Source: Telmatobacter sp. DSM 110680 (GTDB taxonomy: Bacteria > Acidobacteriota > Terriglobia > Terriglobales > Acidobacteriaceae). From it: a DNA stretch of 64,000 bases. The DNA is taken from the NCBI RefSeq assembly GCF_039994875.1, contig NZ_CP121196.1:3720001-3784000 (forward strand). The letters run 5' to 3'. Below the pieces are notes generated by a model, which saw only the letters and a program-made list of their open reading frames with translations, was not told where the DNA came from and did no database searches. The first letter of the stretch is position 1. Every line of letters begins with the position of its first letter. Positions 1-9,365 of this stretch are shown one piece after another. The position numbers were made by a program, and so were the translations under genes.

Positions 1-1
1 C

Positions 2-1168
2 AGTGAACTCGCGATTATCGAAGACGCGGCCATGCTCATCGAAGGCGACCGCATCACCACAACCGGCGAATACTCCAGCCTCAAATCCGAAATCCCCGCC
101 GGCGCAACAGTGATCGATGCCAAATACCGCTGCGTGACCCCCGGCTTCATCGACGCCCACACCCACCTCGTCTTCGCCAGCAACCGCGCCGCTGAATTCG
201 AGCAGCGCATCGCCGGAGCAACATATCAGCAAATCGCTGCCGCTGGCGGAGGCATTCTCCGCACCGTCGCCCTCACCCGCGCCGCCTCTGAAGATGATTT
301 ACTCGCCGCCGCCCGCCGTCATCGCGACTGGATGCTCCGCAACGGCACCACAACCATAGAAGCCAAATCCGGCTACGGCCTCGACCGCGACACCGAACTC
401 AAAATGCTCCGTGTAATTCGACGCCTGAACGATGAAGGCCCCGCGCGGATCATTCCGACTCTGCTGGCCGCCCACACTGTCCCGCCCGAATACAAAGACC
501 GCCGCGCCGAATACGTCCGCTTCGTCTCCGAAGAACTCATCCCCGAAGTTGCAAAACTTGGTCTCGCCCAATACTGCGACGCCTTCTGCGACGACCACGC
601 CTTCACCGTCGACGAAACTCGAATCGTTCTCACCGCCGCAAAGAAACACGGCCTAAAAATCCGCGTACACGCCGAACAATTTAGATCAGGCACAGGCGCG
701 GACCTCGCTGCCGAACTCTGCGCTGCGACCGCCGACCATCTCGAAACCGTCACCGAAGAGACTCTTCAGCATCTTCGCGCCTCAGCTGTTCAGCCCGTGC
801 TGCTCCCAGGCTCAGTCTTCGCTCTAGGCCGCACGCAATATCCCCCCGCTCGCAAAATGATTGAAGCGGGTCTGGCCATCGTCCTCGCTACGGATTTCAA
901 CCCCGGCTCCTCTCCAGTCCCGTCCATGCCCTTCATGCTTTCGCTGGCTTGCCTGCAGATGGGCCTCTCGCCCGCAGAAGCGCTCACGGCGGCAACCATC
1001 AATGCCGCCCACTCGCTTGGCCTCGGTGCGGAGATCGGCTCAATCGAAGCAGGGAAGCAGGCCGACTTCGTGATCCACGAGTTCACCGACTACCGCGAAC
1101 TCGCCTACTTCATCGCCGCTCCCATGCGCCCAAGAGTCTTCATAGCCGGCCGAGAAGTGAATCCGTAG
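2..1168 (+). CDS. hutI: Imidazolonepropionase, 5' end cut by window edge
   Basis: Hydrolyses 4-imidazolone-5-propionate to N-formimino-L-glutamate, the third step of histidine degradation, in the cytoplasm. The frame is open from base 2, and the codons before the first internal ATG (base 32) read SELAIIEDAA, which fits the usual HutI N-terminus, so the true start lies outside the window. Visible family marks are the metal-binding DAHTHLVFASNR segment (bases about 152-187), GGGILRTV, AHTVPPEY, HAEQF and the ATDFNPGSSP segment carrying the metal-binding Asp. The visible length of about 388 residues against a usual 400-420 means only a short piece is missing. No other hut gene is visible. The next gene is a convergent APC permease, which may or may not relate to histidine use. 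Confidence 0.93.
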   Translation, partial: SELAIIEDAAMLIEGDRITTTGEYSSLKSEIPAGATVIDAKYRCVTPGFIDAHTHLVFASNRAAEFEQRIAGATYQQIAAAGGGILRTVALTRAASEDDLLAAARRHRDWMLRNGTTTIEAKSGYGLDRDTELKMLRVIRRLNDEGPARIIPTLLAAHTVPPEYKDRRAEYVRFVSEELIPEVAKLGLAQYCDAFCDDHAFTVDETRIVLTAAKKHGLKIRVHAEQFRSGTGADLAAELCAATADHLETVTEETLQHLRASAVQPVLLPGSVFALGRTQYPPARKMIEAGLAIVLATDFNPGSSPVPSMPFMLSLACLQMGLSPAEALTAATINAAHSLGLGAEIGSIEAGKQADFVIHEFTDYRELAYFIAAPMRPRVFIAGREVNP

Positions 1169-1247
1169 TTCATCATTAATAAACGGCTGTCGAACAAGCG
1201 CTGTCATTTCGACCAAGGCGCCGCTACACGTGAATATCTTTTTTAGG

Positions 1248-1323
1248 TGTCATCCTGAGCGCCGCAAGCTTGGAGCCCCGCGAACAAGGTTCGTGGGGTA
1301 AGCTGCGCGAAGGATCTGCTTTT
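1248..1323 (-). repeat. Dispersed intergenic repeat, copy A
   Basis: On the plus strand the element runs from TGTCATCCTGAGC to AAGGATCTGCTTTT. Its reverse complement aligns by eye with copies at 43271-43345 and 55119-55194: the same AGCAGATCCTT start, a middle section with TTACCCC or TACCCT, and an end close to TCAGGATGACA. It lies between the convergent hutI and APC permease genes. It has no coding potential and no transposase; it resembles a REP-like or MITE-like intergenic element. Confidence 0.65.
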
Positions 1324-1407
1324 CGCGATGCAAACTCCATCACGAACTTCGGGGTGCCACAGCCTTACGCAGCAAGGGCGCGATAGCAGAAAATCCACAT
1401 AAAAACC

Positions 1408-2817
1408 TCACACCGCTACCACTGCTTTTCTCCCTCGCATCTTCTCCACTACAAACACCGCCACGCCCGTACCCACTAGCACCAGCGTCGCCCCCAGCAC
1501 CTTGGCCACTGCCAGCGGCTTGTTCGTTTCCTCGCTGCCCGGAATCACGCAAAGCACAATCGTGATCGCCGTACTCGCCAGCCCAACCGATGCCAGAGCC
1601 ATCGCCACCGGCCTGCCTCCCGGAACGCGCCGTACCTCCGGCCCTACCGCTCTGCTCTGTAGCTTGATCATCGCGGAAAACAAAAACAGGTAAGGCAGAA
1701 ACAGCGCGATCACGCCCATGCTCACCAGCACGTCGTAAGCTCCGCGCACTGTGGTGCCCGCCTGTCCCAGCAACGCCACCACTATGCCCGCCGCGCCGTA
1801 CACAGCAATCGCCACCCACGGCGTGCGGAAGCGCGCGTGAACTCGTCCGAAAGCCGACGGCAGATAGCGATCAACGCCCGCCACAAACGGCAGACGCGCC
1901 GTCGATGAAAGATTTCCTGCCGCACTGCCTACTGCGTTCAGCCCCACCAGCAGTGCCATCGGCGCCAGCAGCCATCCCACGCCAAGGCGCTCGCACAGCA
2001 TTCGCACGCCGTTCATAAATCCATCCGGCCCACCTACAGCTTCCGCAGGTAACGCCACCATCAGCGCTGCCGTCCCTCCGATGTAGCCGATTGTCAGAAT
2101 GCATCCAGCCACCAGCAGTGCCCACGGAATCGCCTTGCGCGGATTCAGAATTTCGTCACCCATTGCCGACACAGCTTCAATCGAACTGAACGCAAAGAAC
2201 ACACCCGACCAGAAAACCGCATTACTCAGTGACCAGTGCGGTATCATCCCTGCTCTGGTAAAGTGTGTCGCCGAACCGAATCGCGTATACGATATCGCCG
2301 CCATCAGCATCAACACCGACAGTGGGACCACGCTGCCCAGCGCGCCAATATTGTTCAGCCACTTGCCGACGTCCGCTCCCGCAATATTCAGCAGCGTGAT
2401 CAAACTGAGCGCAATTGCCGCGAACGCCATGTAGTAGAGCGGATTCGCACTCAGCGCCTGAGCGCGGGCACCAAACGCGAACAAGACCGAGGCCGCGCCG
2501 AAATACAGCACCGCGGGAAAGTAGGGAAGATTGCTCATCCAGTACGTCCACGCGCAGATGAAGCCGCAGAAGTCTCCAAACGCCTCGCGCGTCCAGATGT
2601 AGATGCCACCTTCTTCAGGATGGCGCGACGAAAGCTCCATCACGCTGGCTGCCAGCGGAATAAAAAAGCACGTCAGCGCCGCGAACCAGACAACGAAGAT
2701 GCTTGGACCCGCGGCTGCAGCCGTCGCGGTCCAGCGAATACTGAGCACAACCACGACATAAAACGGCACCAGGTCGCGAAACCGTATGCCTCTTTTTAAG
2801 GATGGAGCCGAATCCAT
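1408..2817 (-). CDS. APC-superfamily amino acid permease
   Basis: A 469-residue integral membrane protein with about twelve hydrophobic segments. Family marks are the N-terminal GIRFRDLVPFYVVVVLS stretch, an early helix followed by LSSRHPEEGGIYIWTREAFG (the conserved region after helix 2 of amino acid-polyamine-organocation permeases) and FSSIEAVSAMGDEILNPRKA in the middle. It probably imports or exchanges an amino acid or amine by proton symport or antiport; the substrate cannot be read from sequence. The start is an ATG with no clear Shine-Dalgarno sequence, but it sits right where homology begins. It converges on hutI, so a role in histidine uptake is possible but only inferred from proximity. 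Confidence 0.88.
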   Translation of the reverse strand: MDSAPSLKRGIRFRDLVPFYVVVVLSIRWTATAAAAGPSIFVVWFAALTCFFIPLAASVMELSSRHPEEGGIYIWTREAFGDFCGFICAWTYWMSNLPYFPAVLYFGAASVLFAFGARAQALSANPLYYMAFAAIALSLITLLNIAGADVGKWLNNIGALGSVVPLSVLMLMAAISYTRFGSATHFTRAGMIPHWSLSNAVFWSGVFFAFSSIEAVSAMGDEILNPRKAIPWALLVAGCILTIGYIGGTAALMVALPAEAVGGPDGFMNGVRMLCERLGVGWLLAPMALLVGLNAVGSAAGNLSSTARLPFVAGVDRYLPSAFGRVHARFRTPWVAIAVYGAAGIVVALLGQAGTTVRGAYDVLVSMGVIALFLPYLFLFSAMIKLQSRAVGPEVRRVPGGRPVAMALASVGLASTAITIVLCVIPGSEETNKPLAVAKVLGATLVLVGTGVAVFVVEKMRGRKAVVAV

Positions 2818-2881
2818 GTGCGTCGCAGCATAGCAGAGCTACTGGCGCCCACGGAAATAAATCCGCCAAATCTATTCGTTC

Positions 2882-3145
2882 TTATTCAGAGCCAGACCAG
2901 TCCGTCGACGAATCATGTTCTGCTCTCACGCGGATTTCGATTGTCTTGAGAGCAACGCCCATTCCGCCAAAGATCAATGCAATCGAAATGGCATCGACCT
3001 CTCCGAGGAATCTCTCGCCATGAGCGAATATCCTGAGCACCCACGTGCCGATCAAAAACACCAGGCCGGTAAGCGTCATCAGGATCGCCGCAGAACTGCA
3101 CAGCAGCAGAAGAATATTTGGTGCGTATCGCGCCGAGGCGTTCAT
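2882..3145 (-). CDS. Small two-helix membrane protein, unknown function
   Basis: An 87-residue protein with two clear hydrophobic segments (about residues 9-36 and 50-66) separated by a charged loop, and a polar acidic tail ending DSSTDWSGSE. A strong Shine-Dalgarno sequence (AGGAGG, about bases 3152-3157) lies six or seven bases before the ATG, which supports it being expressed. I do not recognise a family. It lies between the APC permease and the FAD oxidoreductase on the same strand, with about 65 bases to the permease start, so co-transcription with the permease is possible. Confidence 0.6.
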   Translation of the reverse strand: MNASARYAPNILLLLCSSAAILMTLTGLVFLIGTWVLRIFAHGERFLGEVDAISIALIFGGMGVALKTIEIRVRAEHDSSTDWSGSE

Positions 3146-3345
3146 CTGAGACCTCCTGAGGGATTGGAGTGCCTCTACGCTACACCCGCGTTTATCAATT
3201 CCGATGACGCTCTGGTAATCGGGCCATTACGATTTGCGTCTTTCAATCGCGACCAAAGTCATCTAAACAACGTGGAATTGTCCGAAGTCTTTTCTAAAGC
3301 CAGTCAATCCTGAAAATAGAAGTTTCAACGGCACTGATTCTCCGC

Positions 3346-4983
3346 CTAATTCCCGCTCGTATCCTTCAGTACTGCCACCGCCGCATTCCTCCCGTTGATC
3401 CCGATCACGCTTCCTCCCGGATGGGTGCAAGCCCCGCAAAGGTACAGCCCCGTCATCGGTGTCCGCGCGCTCAAACGGTTCGACCACATGTACTGCGGCA
3501 GGCACTCTCCCTGAAAAATATGTCCACCCGTCAGTCCCACCTTCTGCTCAATATCCGGCGGACCCAGCACCTGCGCATCAATGACCGCCGAATCCGACCC
3601 ACCATCGCCGATATTGCTGCAGAACCGCGCCAGCGACTTCATTGCTAACGCGCGCACCTCTTCGCGCCGCTCATCCCAGCTGCCCTTCGCAAATTTGTAC
3701 GGCACATATTGGGCAAACACGCTCATCGTATGCGTTCCATGCGGAACCACTGACGCATCGTGCACGCTCTGAAAATAAAGCTCGCACCACAAATGCTCCG
3801 GCAACTCCCCGCGCTTCGCCGCCGCAAACCCAGCCTTCCACTCATCCTTTGTCAGCGGAGCATTGATCTGCCCATAGTGATGCGCCTCGTTCGTTCCCGG
3901 CCGCGCCGTGAAGTTCGGCAACTCCTTCAGGTGCACATTCAACTTCACTGTGCATCCCTCAATCGGCACATCCTCAACGCGCTTTCGCCAGCCCGCATCC
4001 GCCGCGCTGCCCAGCATTGTCAGGGTTCGTCGCGGATCCGCATTCGAAATCACCACCTTCGCAGCGATCCGCTCGCCGCTTTCCAGTACCACGCCCTCGC
4101 GTGGCAATATCTGCGCCACGGGCACGCCCGACACCACAGTGGCACCCGCCTCACGTGCTGCGTCGCAAAAATAGAACGACACCATCCCCATGCCGCCCTT
4201 CACATAGCCCCACATCCCCGGCATCCCGCCCAGCCGCCCCGACGAATGATGAAATCGAATCGATGCCGTCCCCGGATCAAACGGGCTCGCATTCGTCCCG
4301 ATCACGCCCTGGCCCAGCATCGCAACCTGCAACCGCTCGTCGCGCACGTAGTGTTCCACCATCTCCGCCATCGACCAGTCAAACAAAACCGCCTGTGCCT
4401 CAGCATCATTTCCGAGCCGGTCCTCAATCTCATCCCGCGTCGGCGCATCTCCAATCCACATATCGCGCGCTGAGCCGCTGCTCCACGTTTCGCCACCGCG
4501 TGGACCGGGCCGCAGCGCATCCCTCAGTCGCCGTACCACCGCGCACATCGCGTTCCATCCGTCCACATCTCCGGGTGCCAGTTTGCGCACTTCCTCTTCG
4601 CAGCGCGCATCGTCATCCCACAGCTGTACGCTCGTGCCATCGAGGAAGGGAACAAACAGCCCGTTCACTGCCGGCGTCCATGTAAACCCCCGCCTAGGCA
4701 GTTCCAGTTCCTCCACGACCAGCGGATGCAGCAGCCCTGCCAGATAAGCGCACGGCGACATCTTCACGCCCGGAAATGGCTCCTCAATCGTGCATGCCCC
4801 GCCAACACGCTCGCGGCTTTCAATCACCAGCACGCGTCTGCCCGCCTTCGCTAAATACGCCGCACAAGCCAGCCCGTTATGCCCCGCGCCGACCACGATG
4901 ACATCCCATGTCTTACTTGCCAGTTCGCGAATCGGCACTGGCAGCCCGATCTCGCCCAATATCGCTGCTGTAGGTGAGCTCAT
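3346..4983 (-). CDS. FAD-dependent oxidoreductase, phytoene desaturase/PYROXD2-like
   Basis: A 545-residue protein with an N-terminal Rossmann dinucleotide-binding motif, VIVVGAGHNGLACAAYLAKA (about residues 29-48), followed by the ESRERVGGAC segment that completes FAD binding. The C-terminus GLYLCGACTHPGGSVIGING is the second FAD-contacting signature of the carotenoid-desaturase and PYROXD2 group. There is no signal peptide and the start ATG lies 28 residues before the Rossmann motif, a normal distance. Members oxidise or isomerise hydrophobic substrates; the substrate here is unknown and no carotenoid gene (crtB, crtE) is nearby, so a carotenoid role is not supported. It is transcribed away from the divergent universal stress protein gene. 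Confidence 0.85.
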   Translation of the reverse strand: MSSPTAAILGEIGLPVPIRELASKTWDVIVVGAGHNGLACAAYLAKAGRRVLVIESRERVGGACTIEEPFPGVKMSPCAYLAGLLHPLVVEELELPRRGFTWTPAVNGLFVPFLDGTSVQLWDDDARCEEEVRKLAPGDVDGWNAMCAVVRRLRDALRPGPRGGETWSSGSARDMWIGDAPTRDEIEDRLGNDAEAQAVLFDWSMAEMVEHYVRDERLQVAMLGQGVIGTNASPFDPGTASIRFHHSSGRLGGMPGMWGYVKGGMGMVSFYFCDAAREAGATVVSGVPVAQILPREGVVLESGERIAAKVVISNADPRRTLTMLGSAADAGWRKRVEDVPIEGCTVKLNVHLKELPNFTARPGTNEAHHYGQINAPLTKDEWKAGFAAAKRGELPEHLWCELYFQSVHDASVVPHGTHTMSVFAQYVPYKFAKGSWDERREEVRALAMKSLARFCSNIGDGGSDSAVIDAQVLGPPDIEQKVGLTGGHIFQGECLPQYMWSNRLSARTPMTGLYLCGACTHPGGSVIGINGRNAAVAVLKDTSGN

Positions 4984-5153
4984 AGAAAGTTAAGTTAACA
5001 TTCCCATCCCCTGAGAGAACGCCAACGAGGTCGAATTCACACATCCGCATGGTGTGCTCTATGTCACGTCAGCAACTACGCACCGCCTTGCTATCATTGG
5101 GACGACCAAAATGAGGCCCGCTACAGGTGTCTCTTACTTGAAGGAGATTTTGA

Positions 5154-5663
5154 ATGCCCGAAGATACAGTCAGCGCAGTGCCAACCAGAATCCTGGTTCC
5201 CATAGATTTCAGTTCCTCATCGCACACCGCGCTTGAAGTGGCGACCGAACTCGCCGACAAATTTCATGCCGAAGTTTTCCTCTTGAACGTCGTTCCAGAA
5301 TCCCCGGTCGTCGCACTGCCCGAGGGAGTTTCTGAGGCCTCCATCGTCGAAGCCGCCAAGAAGCAGGCCGAAGGCCACTTCGCTAAGTCCAAGACCTCCC
5401 TGGAAGGCAAGGGAATCACCGTCAAGACCAGTGTCGAAGTTGGATACGACGTTGCCGGGACGATCCTGGAAGCCATCGAAACCAACAAGATCGATCAGGT
5501 CATCATCTCCACTCATGGTGTCTCTGGTTGGTACCCCACCGTATTTGGTTCCATCACCGAGAAAGTCATCAAGCTCGCGCCGTGCTCTGTCCTTCTGCTC
5601 CGCACGCCCAAGCCGAAGAGCAGTACCAAGGTTAGCTCCAGCCGCCTGATGGAATGGTGGTAG
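5154..5663 (+). CDS. Universal stress protein, UspA family
   Basis: A 169-residue single-domain Usp. The N-terminal RILVPIDFSSSSHTALEVAT gives the first strand and the Asp that contacts adenine; the C-terminal STHG-x9-GS segment followed by EKVIKLAPCSVLLLR is the nucleotide-phosphate-binding loop of ATP-binding Usp proteins. The first glycine of the textbook G-x2-G-x9-G[S/T] pattern is a serine here, a common substitution. The start is an ATG with AAGGAGA six bases upstream. A probable terminator follows at 5711-5746, so it is likely a single-gene transcript. Such proteins bind ATP or AMP and respond to stress or growth arrest; the specific trigger is not visible. Confidence 0.92.
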   Translation: MPEDTVSAVPTRILVPIDFSSSSHTALEVATELADKFHAEVFLLNVVPESPVVALPEGVSEASIVEAAKKQAEGHFAKSKTSLEGKGITVKTSVEVGYDVAGTILEAIETNKIDQVIISTHGVSGWYPTVFGSITEKVIKLAPCSVLLLRTPKPKSSTKVSSSRLMEWW

Positions 5664-5710
5664 TCAAGTTCGCCGGCCACGCCGGTTGATCTCGCAGCCC
5701 TCCCAATATC

Positions 5711-5746
5711 AAAGCCCGACGCCATCCGCGCCGGGTTTTGGTTTTC
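5711..5746 (+). terminator. Probable intrinsic terminator after the universal stress protein gene
   Basis: The arms CCCGACGC and GCGCCGGG form a stem with one mismatch around a CATCC loop, followed by TTTTGGTTTTC. It lies about 50 bases past the stop codon of the Usp gene and before the ADOP permease. Confidence 0.65.
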
Positions 5747-5959
5747 TAAAACATCTGATCATTTCAATAACGTTTCGGAAATTTGTCTAATTCGTCGATC
5801 GCAGTATTGCCGAGCGACTCAAAGCTCAGATAGTTCTGCATCACCTGGCCGGAAGCTGGGAAGTTCAATGCCCATGCTTGCAACGGCTGTAAAACACTGA
5901 GAAGATTCTTCAGCTGGTTCTTTCCGTCTTCAGCCCCAGCATTTCCCCGGAGGTGACCC

Positions 5960-8427
5960 GTGCGTGGATTCCTGAGCAATTTTCGCCTCGCATTCCGACA
6001 GTTGAGTAAGGCGCCGGGATTCTCGGTAGCAGTGGTCCTGATGCTGGGGGCCGGCATTGGTGCAGCGACTGCTATATTTTCGTTGGTCGAGGGTGTGCTT
6101 TTACGTCCACTTGCGTTTCAGAATCCGGAACGCCTGGTGGCGCTTGGCGATCACGTAGGCGAAAACACGGGCATCGGCGTCACAGCGCCCGAATTGGTAA
6201 CCTATGAAAAAGCTGCGACTGCATTCTCGTCTGCCGGCGGCTACACACACGTAACGTATGAACTTGCGAGCGGTGGGACACCGGAAGTGATTCACGCAGC
6301 GCGCATGGAGGCGCGCACATTCGAAACACTGGGAGTTGCGCCGATGCTGGGGCGCGCTTTCACTCAACAAGAGGATTCTGCACATGCGCCGATAGCCGTT
6401 ATCAGCTATGCGATGTGGTTGAACCACTTTCATCGTGATCCTAATGTGCTCGGCACTTCGATTGTGCTTGACCGAAAGACCTACACCATTGTGGGCGTGA
6501 TGCCGCGCGAGTTTGAGTTCCCGATGGAAACAGGTCGGCTGGGACACGCGCAATTGTGGGTTCCGATGAGCCTGACCGCAGATGAGGTCTCAGAAAGCCA
6601 CGCAGGCGAATGGCGTTTCAACATGGTCGCGCGTTTAAAAGACGGCGTAACCGTGCAGCAGGCCAGCCAGGACGCTGATCGCGTGGCGCAGCAGATCATG
6701 CGTGACTTTCCAGCGAAACTTTCTGCGATTCGCATTCACGGCGCTGCGGCTCCTCTGCGCGAGCAAGTAGTAGAGTCGGCTCGACCGCTGCTGCGCGCAC
6801 TGTTCTTTACGGTTCTGATTGTCCTGATGATCGCCTGCGTCAATGTGGCCATTCTCATGCTCGTGCGCGCCATCCGGCGTCGTCGGGAATACGCGGTGCG
6901 CCTGGCGCTGGGTGCGCGAGCTGGCGCAATGATTCGCGACGCTCTGGCGGAAGGACTTCTGCTGAGCGCGGCTGGCGGCCTGCTCGGTCTCACTGCCGCC
7001 GCAGTGGCGTTAAAGTCGGCTCTTGTGCTGTTGCCGGAGTCGCTGCCACGCATTGACGCGATTCACATGGACATTAGGGTTGCGGCCTTCGCTTTACTCC
7101 TGGCGGCGGTAACCGGCGCGATCTGCAGTGTAGTGCCGGCATTTGCCGCGATGCGCACCAATCTGCTGGAGAGCCTGCGCGAAAGCGGTCGTACCAGCAG
7201 CGGTACGAGTCATGCATGGCTGCGATCCGCGCTCGTGGTCGCAGAGATTGCCATCGCCATGATCCTGCTAACGGTATGTGTGGCCTTTGTGCGCAGTTAT
7301 CAGAAGATGCTGGCAGTGGATCCGGGATTCCGGCCGGACCACGTACTGGTTGCCGGCTATCAGTTGCCGCTGGAGCAGTATGCCACGGGATCGTCGACGC
7401 AGCGATTTGACCGTGAGGTACTCGACCGGCTCGCAGCCAAGCCGGGGATCGTGGCCGTGGGGATGGCCGACGTCCTGCCGGCTTCGGCGTCGGTGCCGAT
7501 GGCGGATTACACGGTCGAGGGCGTTCCCATGGGTGCCTGGAAGATGGAGTTTGCGCCCTTCTCCGTGAGCAGTGGCGATTATTTCCGCGCGATGGGAATT
7601 CCCCTCACAGAAGGCCGATATTTCACACGCGAAGACAAAGCCGGCGCGGCGATGGTTCTTATCGTGAATGAGTCGATGGCCCGGCATGCGTGGCCGGGTC
7701 ACGATGCCCTGGGCAAGCGTATGCATCTCGGAAATCCGAACAGTGGACTGCCCTGGGCGACAGTAGTGGGTGTGGTGGGTGACACCAAGCGCTCGCGCGA
7801 CGAACTTGCAGGAGACCAGTACTACCTCCCGACGGAGCAGCCGGCGTCGCTCAATGGCAGCGATGCGCCCGACAAGTTGACCAATGCGGCGGGCGGATAC
7901 ATTGTGCTTCGTTCGGCATTGCCGCCAGAGCAGATGGAGCAGACCCTTCGCGCTGCAGTGGCCGAGGTTGACCCCATGCTGGCGCTCAAGGACGTGCGCC
8001 CAATGGTGGATGCGTTGAACAACACCGAAGCGCCCAGGCGGTTCAACACCGGCCTCATCGGAGCGTTCGCCCTGGGTGCGCTGTTGCTGCAGTGTCGGGA
8101 ATCTATGCCGTCGTGGCTTTCTCGGTCACCTTGCGGGTGCAGGAGATTGCGATCCGCATGGCTGTAGGAGCGGAGCGTGGGAGGATTGCCGGAATGGTGC
8201 TGGCCGGCGGCGCGAAGCTGGCATTGCTGGGGTGCAGCCTGGGAGTAGCGGGCTCGATGGCTCTGTCGCAGATCGTGCGCACTTTTCTGTTTGACGTGAG
8301 CCCAACTGATCCCGGTTTATATGCAATAAGCGGAGCGGTCATGCTGCTGTTGACCATGGCGGCCTCAGCGTTGCCCGCAGCGCGCGCCGCCGCGACCGAG
8401 CCAACCCGTGCGCTCCGTGCCGTCTAG
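5960..8427 (+). pseudogene. ADOP-type ABC permease with a one-base frameshift near 8089
   Basis: A large MacB/FtsX-like permease of the acidobacterial duplicated orphan permease type, about 822 codons if the frames are joined. Frame 1 begins with a GTG (GGAGGT five bases upstream) and encodes the N-terminal helix, a periplasmic core (MacB_PCD-like), a first FtsX-type helical block (about residues 265-400), a linker with the internal repeat of the N-terminal helix, and a second periplasmic core. At about base 8089 it slips into a nonsense tail and stops at 8167. The next frame takes up exactly the expected sequence from VSGIYAVVAFSV (8092) to 8427, containing the last FtsX block and the conserved EIAIRMAVGAERG segment. 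One missing G (CTGGCAGTG reduced to CTGCAGTG) would explain it. It may be a true inactivated gene or a sequencing error. No ATPase subunit is adjacent. Confidence 0.85.
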
Positions 8428-8461
8428 ATCCAGCAACCCGGCACGCGTTGCCCGTTCAACC

Positions 8462-9061
8462 TCACTTCACGCTGATGTCCCCGTCAACATCGACCACCAG
8501 CACGTCGCCTTCGATGGCCATCGAGTGCACCTTAAGCCGTTCAAGCGACACCTTGTACCCCGACGTCGCCGTGGACCCTTCCAGCGCCTTGCGCAACAAA
8601 TCTGCGGCATCCACCTTCATGCTCGATGGCACCTGCCGGCTGAGAAATGGTGTCAGCAGAAAGTTCAACTCCCGCTGGTCGCTCACCTTCATCAACTGTG
8701 CGTCGCGGAAGCCGATGGACTCTCCCTCCCCGTACGGCGCGATTGACACCTCCGCTGTTGGCGACAAGGCAATGCCGATGCAGGAACTTCCCATCGACTT
8801 ACCCATCCGAGCCCGCGTCTTCACCTTCACCACTATCCGGTCCTTCACGAACAGTACCTTCGCATCATCGGCGTAGACCGAGCACGCTGTCCGTTCAGTC
8901 CCTTTGAGATAGAAACGCCCGTTCGGCCCGCTGAAGAGCTGTAATTTCAGGGTTCGTTCCAAAGCTTCCCGGCTCACGCGCAACTCCACCGCGCTCGCCT
9001 GCAGAGTCCCGGCAATCAGCACAAAAAGGACGCCCACTGCTGGTCCTTTGATTTTGTTCAT
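8462..9061 (-). CDS. Exported protein of unknown function
   Basis: A 199-residue protein with a clear signal peptide: basic MNKIK, a hydrophobic stretch (about residues 7-24) and a likely cleavage after the ASA at 22-24. The mature part is rich in beta-type alternation (RIVVKVKTRARMG, GDVLVVDVDGDISVK) and has no cysteine-rich or catalytic motif that I recognise. The beta-rich pattern recalls lipid-binding LmeA/DUF2993-type proteins, but I would not assign it. It converges on the broken ADOP permease (34 bases between stop codons) and diverges from the small protein gene at 9366. A perfect 14-base palindrome lies upstream of its start. Confidence 0.65.
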   Translation of the reverse strand: MNKIKGPAVGVLFVLIAGTLQASAVELRVSREALERTLKLQLFSGPNGRFYLKGTERTACSVYADDAKVLFVKDRIVVKVKTRARMGKSMGSSCIGIALSPTAEVSIAPYGEGESIGFRDAQLMKVSDQRELNFLLTPFLSRQVPSSMKVDAADLLRKALEGSTATSGYKVSLERLKVHSMAIEGDVLVVDVDGDISVK

Positions 9062-9365
9062 GCCTTTATGATGACATCAAAAGATGGCAGCGGTCATTTC
9101 GCAGAATCAAACCTTGAACTGTTGCAAGCTTGCAAGATTGAATATCTCCAGTAAGTTCTTCTATTTGAGAGATATGGAGGGCGGAATTCTTGGCAATACC
9201 GAGAGATGTAAACGCTTAATTTATTGTGCTTTGCTATTGATTTTTGAAGAAAAAATCCTTAAAATAGGACCTATAAAGTTGCTCTAGGGCCGCAAGGATC
9301 CCCAGCCATGAGCCCAGGGCCTGTAGGAACGAAACTCCACTCCTTTCTAAGGAAAACAAAACCAA
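9062..9365. other. Intergenic region between divergent genes, AT-rich
   Basis: About 300 bases without a credible gene, clearly richer in A and T than its surroundings. It should contain the promoters of the divergent genes at 9061 (minus) and 9366 (plus). The only structure I can point to is the palindrome at 9122-9135. A 67-codon open frame (9084-9287) has no ribosome-binding site and an improbable composition. Confidence 0.5.
9122..9135. promoter_or_regulatory. Perfect 14-bp palindrome, possible operator
   Basis: TTGCAAGCTTGCAA is an exact self-complementary sequence lying 61 bases upstream of the exported-protein gene (ending at 9061) and about 230 bases upstream of the small gene at 9366. 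Placement between divergent genes suits a dimeric repressor site, but no regulator gene is adjacent, so the role is inferred only from symmetry and position. Confidence 0.3.

Noticed and set aside
3760..4473. 237-codon frame opposite the FAD oxidoreductase
   Set aside because: Antisense shadow rich in His and Arg, no ribosome-binding site.
9084..9287. 67-codon frame in the AT-rich gap
   Set aside because: No ribosome-binding site, improbable composition, overlaps the expected promoter region.
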